12,207 nt of DNA from Phycisphaerales bacterium (GTDB taxonomy: Bacteria > Planctomycetota > Phycisphaerae > Tepidisphaerales > Tepidisphaeraceae). The DNA lies in the NCBI GenBank assembly GCA_003153655.1, contig PMAK01000265.1, positions 1 to 12,207 of the forward strand, in the 5' to 3' direction. This document shows positions 7,481 to 12,207 of this stretch, piece after piece (positions within the stretch are counted from its first letter, which is position 1; every line of letters begins with the position of its first letter). The position numbers were made by a program, and so were the translations under genes. The notes under the pieces were generated by a model. The model was given only the letters and a program-made list of their open reading frames with translations, did not search any database and was not told the origin of the DNA.

Positions 7481-7509
7481 TTGCAACGCCGGAAGCGATT
7501 GTTTAGACT
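7481..7509 (+). promoter_or_regulatory. Weak candidate promoter for the secretin gene
   Basis: TTGCAA (7481-7486) and TAGACT (7504-7509) lie 17 bp apart, each matching the sigma70 consensus at four of six positions. It would give a 5' untranslated region of roughly 165 nt. Spacing is ideal but the hexamers are weak. Confidence 0.25.
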
Positions 7510-7670
7510 TTGAGGTGAGAGGTTACGACGCATTTGTGTGTGCCTGCGTTGTGACGGAGAAGTTGGAGAGTGTGAGGGTTCAGGCACGAGAGATAAAACA
7601 CCGGATCGCCTTACCGTTACAGGCCTTACGTACCCGCGAACGAGTCACGAAACCGTAACGAAACGAATTG

Positions 7671-7676
7671 AGGAGG
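7671..7676 (+). promoter_or_regulatory. Strong ribosome binding site for the secretin gene
   Basis: AGGAGG, a perfect Shine-Dalgarno core, lies 6 nt before a GTG at 7683-7685 that is in frame with the secretin. It argues for the GTG start over TTG at 7668, which overlaps the site, and over ATG at 7770, which has only a weak GTAGG upstream. Confidence 0.7.
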
Positions 7677-7682
7677 AACACC

Positions 7683-10600
7683 GTGTTGTTCGATCCCGCC
7701 GGTCGGCGAAACGCCTTGAACGTTGAGTCTTCCAAAGCCCATTCCAGTCGTGAAAGTAGGTCAAATTCCATGATTCGTCGAAAGAAGTTGGCTTGTTTGG
7801 GTCTGGCAGCGTCTATCTCTCTGCCGGCAGGGGCCGCGAAGTTTAGTCAGCTATATGCTGATCCATCGGAGCCGAATGGGGCTCGGGGCCCGGCGGCGCA
7901 GCCGGCGAATGCGGACCTGTTGAAGACTGGCATCGATCAATACAACCGGGGGCAGTTTGAGGATTCGATTGCCACTTTACAGGAAGTGAATATCAAGTCG
8001 CTGAGCCAGCAGGATCGGCAGACGCTGGTGAGCGTGTTGGGTAAGGCGGGGGCGGCTGCGACGGAGCGTCGATCGGCGCGAGAAGAGTTTGCCCGCGGCG
8101 AGGAGGCTCGCAAGGCCAACAATTTTGCGGATGCGCAGACGCATTACAGCGCGGTGCTGGATAATCCGCGTGCGGATAATGAGACGGTGCAGAAGGCGCA
8201 GCAGCAGCTGGCGGTTGTGCTGGCGGCGCAGAAGAGCGATTCGAGCGCGGGAAAGACCGCTTATAAGCAGGCGGTGGATGAATATCGCAAGGGGATGTGG
8301 AAGCAGGCTCGCGTGGATTTCGTGCGGGCGCAGCAATTGGGGTATAGCGGCGGGTTTTTGGATGCCAGCCCGGCGGAATATCTGCAGAAGATGGATGATG
8401 GGGAGCAGAAGTATGTTGCGCAGCACAAGGCGGATGCGCGGGCGGCGTATGACAAGGGTCGTGAGGCGTATCGCAGCGGGGATTTGACGGAGGCGCGGAA
8501 GGATTTTATTGCGGCGCGTGATTTGGGATTCCAGCCGAGCTATCTCGAGGGATTGACGCCGTCGGAATATCTCGAGCGGATGGATGAGAAGGATTCCGCG
8601 GAGAGGCAGGCGTCGGCATCGGGGGCGTCGGCATCGGGAGCGTCGTCATCGGGAGCGTCGTCGGGGGGCGCGGTTTCGGGATCGGCGAATGCGACGGGGC
8701 GGACGATTAATCTTGCCAGCAATGATGCGGCGGCGGCGGCGGCGTCGAGCGGATCAGCATCGGATCAGCAGCAATTGCAGCATCAGGCGGAGGTTGATCG
8801 GCTCGCGCAGCAGCAGAAGATTTATAAGGCGCAGGGATTGGTTGATCTGGGCAAGCAGGCGGAGAAGGCCGGCAACGATCAGGAGGCCTTGAGCCAATAT
8901 ACGCAGGCGGTGGATCTGGATCCGACGAATTCGGATGCGGTGTCGGGACGTGATCGGCTGCTGGCGAAGATGGGTCGGGCGCCTGCCAATGGCGGGGCGA
9001 CGCTTACACGGACGCAGCAGCAGATTTCGCAGATTATCGCGGCGATCAACTATAAGTTTGGGACCGCGTTGGATCAGGCACAGAAGGATACCGCGGGCAA
9101 TCAATTTGCGGCTGCTGAGAATGACGTTCAGAACGCGCAGGCGGCTCGGGATGAAGATCCGACGGTTTGCAACGCGGATGATTTGCGCCGGATGGATGCG
9201 CGGATACAGACCGCGCGGCTCGATCTATCTCGGGCGAAGGCTGGCTATGATCGGCAACAGGCCCAGGATCGCGCCTCCAATGTCGCCAATGAACAGACAA
9301 TAGCGGAGCGGGAAGACCTCAATCGCCGGCACCGGAACGTGGCGGCGTATATCAAGCTTTCGCGAGCGCAGATTGAGCAGCAGAATTATGCGGCTGCGCT
9401 GGGCGTGCTGGATCAGATCCTGACGATCGATCCGCAGAACGATTATGCCCTGGGCATTCGGCAGTTTGTCGAAGACAAGGCGATCATCCAGGAACAGCGG
9501 CATTACCGCGAGGAATTTGATTCCAACCTGGCGCGATCGCTCAACGCGGCGGATGAAACCGAGATTCCGTATGAGGATATTTATCGGTTCCCGGAGAATT
9601 GGCCGGACGTTTCGACTTTGCGCGACAATGAGCTAAAGAACAGCAACACCAGCAAGGAAGACCAGGCGGTGCAGGCGCTATTGGATCATCGCCTTCCCAC
9701 GGTTCAGCTTCCGCAAGTTCCGCTGGCGGACGCGATTGATTTCCTGCGTGATATCACCAGCGCGAATATTCTGGTCAACTGGAAAGCCCTTGAGGCGGAC
9801 GGGATCGATAAGCAATCCACGCAGGTGACGGTCACGCTGCACGATGTGAAGTTTTCGAAGGTGCTGGACATCATTCTGCAGGAAGCGGGCGGCGGCAAGC
9901 TGGCCTATACCATTGATGAAGGCGTCATCACCATTTCAACCGCGGATGAATTAAATAAAGCGGTCGTCACGCGCGTTTATGACATCACCGACCTGCTGAT
10001 CAATCCGAACTTTGATCCGACGATTCAGAATATCACTGGCGGCAGCGCACAGGTTACTGGCGGCACCGGCGGCGGTAGCGGCACTAGTACGCTGATGGCC
10101 AACACCCAAACGCAAAACACCAATCGCGAACAGCAATTGATGGATATCCGGCGGAAGATCGAAAATACCGTCGAATTCAGTACGTGGAAGGACAATGACC
10201 CGAACGGCTATGGACAGATCGACGATTTCAACAATCAGTTGATCATCACGCAAACTTCGGATGTGCATAATAAGATTGCCAATCTTCTTGCTCAGTTGCG
10301 AGAGGCGCAGGCTGTGCAGGTTTCGATCGAAACTCGCTTCCTGACCGTGTCGCGCCACTTCATCGACGACGTGGGCGTCAATGTGAGCCTGGGCTTCAAC
10401 AAGACGAGTCCGAATAACTGGAGCCCGATCTCCATCACCAACGCGAGTTCGTCCTTTACGGCCAGTCCGTCCACCGGTCTGCCCGGTTCGCTGGGTCTGA
10501 GTCCTGAACCCGGCGGCCTTATTGCGTCCGGGACTTACGGAATGCTGGACGATTTCAGCGTTGGTTTGCTGATCAGTGCCGTTGAGGCATCCAAGCGGCT

Positions 10601-11231
10601 CAGCGTCGTTCACGCACCGCGCGTCACGTTGCAAAACGGCCAGGGCGCGACGATGTACCAGTTGACGTTCATCCCCTACGTGGGCGGCCTGAATACGACG
10701 GTCGGCTCCGGCTCGGCGATCGCCGCACCGATCATCGCTTATGCGACCGACGGGGTGCTGATTTCGATCGAGCGGGCATTGGTCACGGCGGATCACAAAT
10801 ATGTGACGCTGGATATCGATCCGCAGCTCGACTCGTTCCTGGGATTCACCACATTCGAGTTTGAATCGGTCACGCCGGCGACGTCGTCGACAACAATCGG
10901 GAACACCGAAGTCATCACTCCGAGCGGATTTACTCCCCCGAACCTCAGCATTCAGGAAGCCACCGAGCAGAGGACCGAAGTGCGAACGCGCGTGACGGTT
11001 CCTGACGGCGGCACGCTAATGCTTGGCGGCGTCACGATCGCGGGCGAAATCAACGAAGAGGCGGGCGTTCCAGGCCTGTCCAAGATTCCATTCCTGAAGC
11101 GGCTAACGACCAACGTGTCGGAATCGAACGACGAACAGGTCCTGCTTATCCTGGTCAAGCCAACGATTCTCATCAACAAGGAGATCGAGGCCAAGAACTT
11201 CCCGCTATTGACCAGCAACAGCACCAGGTGA
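7683..11231 (+). CDS. Secretin (type II/III secretion, type IV pilus family) with TPR-rich N-terminus
   Basis: About 1182 residues, well above the usual 600-750 for GspD or PilQ. A 29-residue polar extension precedes M-I-R-R-K-K and the signal-peptide core (about 36-50), with possible cleavage near P-A-G-A. Residues ~75-305 are TPR-like and include two homologous ~48-residue modules (192-239 and 254-302), each ending in P-A/S-E-Y-L. A Ser/Ala/Gly linker (~308-340) and a six-Ala run follow, then more TPR and helical sequence to ~640. Residues ~668-760 resemble an N0/STN domain, ending in the V-Y-D-I-T-D-L-L strand. A Gly/Thr/Asn-rich linker covers ~783-820. The secretin core (~880-1166) carries V-P-D-G-G-T-L-M-L-G-G and V-P-G-L-S-K-I-P-F-L-K-R-L. 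It should form a multimeric outer-membrane channel. GTG 7683 is chosen for its AGGAGG; ATG 7770 is the alternative. Codon bias changes sharply near 9300. Confidence 0.9.
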   Translation: MLFDPAGRRNALNVESSKAHSSRESRSNSMIRRKKLACLGLAASISLPAGAAKFSQLYADPSEPNGARGPAAQPANADLLKTGIDQYNRGQFEDSIATLQEVNIKSLSQQDRQTLVSVLGKAGAAATERRSAREEFARGEEARKANNFADAQTHYSAVLDNPRADNETVQKAQQQLAVVLAAQKSDSSAGKTAYKQAVDEYRKGMWKQARVDFVRAQQLGYSGGFLDASPAEYLQKMDDGEQKYVAQHKADARAAYDKGREAYRSGDLTEARKDFIAARDLGFQPSYLEGLTPSEYLERMDEKDSAERQASASGASASGASSSGASSGGAVSGSANATGRTINLASNDAAAAAASSGSASDQQQLQHQAEVDRLAQQQKIYKAQGLVDLGKQAEKAGNDQEALSQYTQAVDLDPTNSDAVSGRDRLLAKMGRAPANGGATLTRTQQQISQIIAAINYKFGTALDQAQKDTAGNQFAAAENDVQNAQAARDEDPTVCNADDLRRMDARIQTARLDLSRAKAGYDRQQAQDRASNVANEQTIAEREDLNRRHRNVAAYIKLSRAQIEQQNYAAALGVLDQILTIDPQNDYALGIRQFVEDKAIIQEQRHYREEFDSNLARSLNAADETEIPYEDIYRFPENWPDVSTLRDNELKNSNTSKEDQAVQALLDHRLPTVQLPQVPLADAIDFLRDITSANILVNWKALEADGIDKQSTQVTVTLHDVKFSKVLDIILQEAGGGKLAYTIDEGVITISTADELNKAVVTRVYDITDLLINPNFDPTIQNITGGSAQVTGGTGGGSGTSTLMANTQTQNTNREQQLMDIRRKIENTVEFSTWKDNDPNGYGQIDDFNNQLIITQTSDVHNKIANLLAQLREAQAVQVSIETRFLTVSRHFIDDVGVNVSLGFNKTSPNNWSPISITNASSSFTASPSTGLPGSLGLSPEPGGLIASGTYGMLDDFSVGLLISAVEASKRLSVVHAPRVTLQNGQGATMYQLTFIPYVGGLNTTVGSGSAIAAPIIAYATDGVLISIERALVTADHKYVTLDIDPQLDSFLGFTTFEFESVTPATSSTTIGNTEVITPSGFTPPNLSIQEATEQRTEVRTRVTVPDGGTLMLGGVTIAGEINEEAGVPGLSKIPFLKRLTTNVSESNDEQVLLILVKPTILINKEIEAKNFPLLTSNSTR
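8611..8668 (+). repeat. 15-bp tandem repeat encoding a Ser/Ala/Gly linker
   Basis: Three consecutive 15-bp units, cgtcggcatcggggg (8611-8625), cgtcggcatcgggag (8626-8640) and cgtcgtcatcgggag (8641-8655), plus a partial fourth unit encode S-A/S-S-G-A type repeats. The unit length is a multiple of three, so copy-number change would alter linker length without a frameshift. Confidence 0.75.
8727..8744 (+). repeat. (GCG)6 run encoding six alanines
   Basis: Six uninterrupted gcg codons lie in the low-complexity linker of the secretin. Slippage here would change linker length in frame. Confidence 0.75.
11226..11231 (+). promoter_or_regulatory. Ribosome binding site overlapping the secretin stop
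   Basis: AGGTGA includes the secretin stop codon TGA and is complementary to the 3' end of 16S rRNA (the AGGTGA part of TAAGGAGGTGA). It lies 4 nt before CTG at 11236, the best candidate start for the next gene, and suggests translational coupling. Confidence 0.45.
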
Positions 11232-11235
11232 GCCT

Positions 11236-12207
11236 CTGAGTGGAAGAAGACGGCTGCCGATCCTCGTTTGCGCAGCACTGTTAGCGGCGCACGCGCTTTT
11301 GCTCGCGTATTCCGCCGCCACGAATTCCGCGACATTTGACGAGCCCGCACATCTGGGCGCCGGCGTGGAATATTTGCGCCAGCACGATCTGTCGATTTAC
11401 AGCCTGAGTCCGCCGCTGCTGCGAATTTGGGCGGCGATTCCCGCGGTTCTGGCGGGGGCAAAAGCTCCGCCCATCACTTTTGAAGACACCCTTCCCATCG
11501 TTACGAGGCATTTGCAGTATGTCGAAGCCTTCCTCGTGCTCAATTTTTCGACGCTTCCGCATCTGCTGCTGTTAGCGCGGCTGGGAATGATGCCGATCTC
11601 CTGTTTTGCCGGCTGGGTTGTTTACCGCTGGGCGGGAGAGCTGTATGGCCGGCGGAGTGGACTTGCGGCCTGCGCGATTTATTGCCTCAACCCCAGCATT
11701 CTGGCGGCCGGCTCATTGATAACGACGGATCTCGGCACCGCCGCCGCGATGCTGGTTTCGTGCTGGCTGTGGTGGCGATTTTGCCGCGGGCCGTCCTGGC
11801 GTCGATGGGCTCTTGTATGCGTGGCCGTCATGCTGGCGCACCTGTGCAAATTCACGGCTGTATTGCTTTGGCCGATGATGCTGGCGATGGCTGTTCCATT
11901 TGTGCTGCTGCGTTCACGGCGGCAATGGTGGTTGCTGCCGCTGGCGTGGCTCGGGACGGGCGCCGCGGTGCTGGTGCTGATCAACGGGATCTACGGCTTT
12001 CATGGCACCGGGCGGCCGATGAGGAGTTTTTCTTTTGAATCCGATTTCATGCAAAAAGTTCAAGGGAAGCTGCCGGGGGCGTTTCCTTCTCCGGTCCCAA
12101 AACTTTTGATTGAAGGGTTTGACGCGCAGAAGCGCGACACCCAGGATGGTTACGAGGCCTTTCTTTTCGGCGATGTCTATCGCGGGACGCGCTGGTACTA
12201 CTATCCC
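11236..12207 (+). CDS. Glycosyltransferase family 39 (ArnT/PMT-like) membrane protein, partial at right edge
   Basis: An uninterrupted frame of 324 codons reaching the window edge. It encodes a hydrophobic protein with an R-R-R start, a first helix, and then T-F-D-E-P-A-H-L-G-A-G in the first periplasmic loop. That D-E motif is the catalytic acidic signature of GT-C enzymes, which move sugars from polyprenyl-phosphate donors to proteins or lipids. Further membrane helices follow (about residues 96-115, 140-185 and 190-262), then a loop ending in G-T-R-W-Y-Y-Y-P, typical of planctomycete GT39-like proteins. The frame contains no ATG, GTG or TTG before the first helix. CTG at 11236 gives S-G-R-R-R-L-P at the N-terminus and has AGGTGA 4 nt upstream. 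The next usable codon, TTG at 11299, would cut the first helix. It lies 4 bp after the secretin stop, so it is probably in the same transcript. The C-terminus is missing. Confidence 0.8.
   Translation, partial: MSGRRRLPILVCAALLAAHALLLAYSAATNSATFDEPAHLGAGVEYLRQHDLSIYSLSPPLLRIWAAIPAVLAGAKAPPITFEDTLPIVTRHLQYVEAFLVLNFSTLPHLLLLARLGMMPISCFAGWVVYRWAGELYGRRSGLAACAIYCLNPSILAAGSLITTDLGTAAAMLVSCWLWWRFCRGPSWRRWALVCVAVMLAHLCKFTAVLLWPMMLAMAVPFVLLRSRRQWWLLPLAWLGTGAAVLVLINGIYGFHGTGRPMRSFSFESDFMQKVQGKLPGAFPSPVPKLLIEGFDAQKRDTQDGYEAFLFGDVYRGTRWYYYP

Larger units (their letters stand above)
7192..7682. other. Intergenic region between guaA and the secretin gene
   Basis: A 491 bp non-coding stretch. Its first part is the inverted-repeat element with nested tandem repeats and the duplicated guaA tail (to 7321). 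The rest holds a weak promoter candidate (7481-7509), a short dyad TTGAG/CTCAA followed by TTTTATTT (7462-7482), a CGTTAC/GTAACG inverted repeat (7615-7660) and the secretin ribosome binding site. Short open frames here have no ribosome binding site or recognisable product. Confidence 0.55.

Noticed and set aside
7462..7482. TTGAG/CTCAA dyad followed by TTTTATTT as a terminator
   Set aside because: Only 5 A/T-rich base pairs with a 3-nt loop; too weak, and it is ~270 bp after guaA with no gene directly before it.
7309..7726. Two short plus-strand frames between guaA and the secretin
   Set aside because: Low-complexity composition, no Shine-Dalgarno, no known protein; one overlaps the secretin start region.
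9951..10796. 281-codon open frame on the minus strand
   Set aside because: It lies fully inside the secretin core on the opposite strand and has no ribosome binding site or recognisable domain; the plus-strand frame carries clear secretin motifs.
1..12207. CRISPR array, tRNA, rRNA, transposase or integrase genes
   Set aside because: I looked on both strands and saw no regularly spaced repeats with unique spacers, no cloverleaf or rRNA-like sequence, and no transposase or recombinase motifs.

Overview
The window looks like chromosomal DNA from a free-living, GC-rich Gram-negative bacterium. It is most plausibly a planctomycete of the Phycisphaerae type. The clues are a pseudopilin-like protein with the H-x(9-10)-DG signature common in that phylum, lipoproteins combining TPR and beta-propeller modules, an unusually long secretin with a TPR-rich N-terminus, and a glycosyltransferase-39-type membrane protein. 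This assignment is an inference from protein style; there is no rRNA or other marker gene in the window.

Layout. Bases 1-316 hold no convincing gene, only a short interspersed repeat and a small hairpin. From 5280 down to 317 four genes lie on the minus strand in one direction with 67-90 bp gaps, probably co-transcribed: a 912-residue lipoprotein (TPR, beta-propeller, TPM-like C-terminus), a 195-residue lipoprotein of unknown function, a 336-residue pseudopilin-like protein with an extra C-terminal membrane helix, and a 127-residue DUF4282 membrane protein. A 366 bp divergent intergenic region (5281-5646) separates this cluster from guaA (GMP synthase) on the plus strand. guaA has no Shine-Dalgarno sequence but has a promoter placed so that transcription would begin at its ATG. 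After guaA comes a roughly 490 bp non-coding stretch with a nested inverted and tandem repeat element flanked by a duplicate of the guaA 3' end. Then come a roughly 1182-residue TPR-secretin and, four bases after its stop, a membrane glycosyltransferase gene that runs off the right edge and appears to start at CTG.

How the genes may work together. The minus-strand cluster encodes only envelope-directed proteins and may form a surface or periplasmic assembly. The secretin supplies an outer-membrane channel of the type II secretion/type IV pilus kind, and the pseudopilin is the sort of protein such a channel works with. No ATPase, platform protein or prepilin peptidase is present here, so a functional link is only suggested. 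guaA is a housekeeping purine gene with no evident link to its neighbours.

The most notable observations are the duplicated guaA tail flanking a repeat element, the predicted leaderless guaA, the CTG-start glycosyltransferase gene, the sharp change in codon and strand composition within the secretin gene, and the unusual architectures of the pseudopilin and the large lipoprotein.
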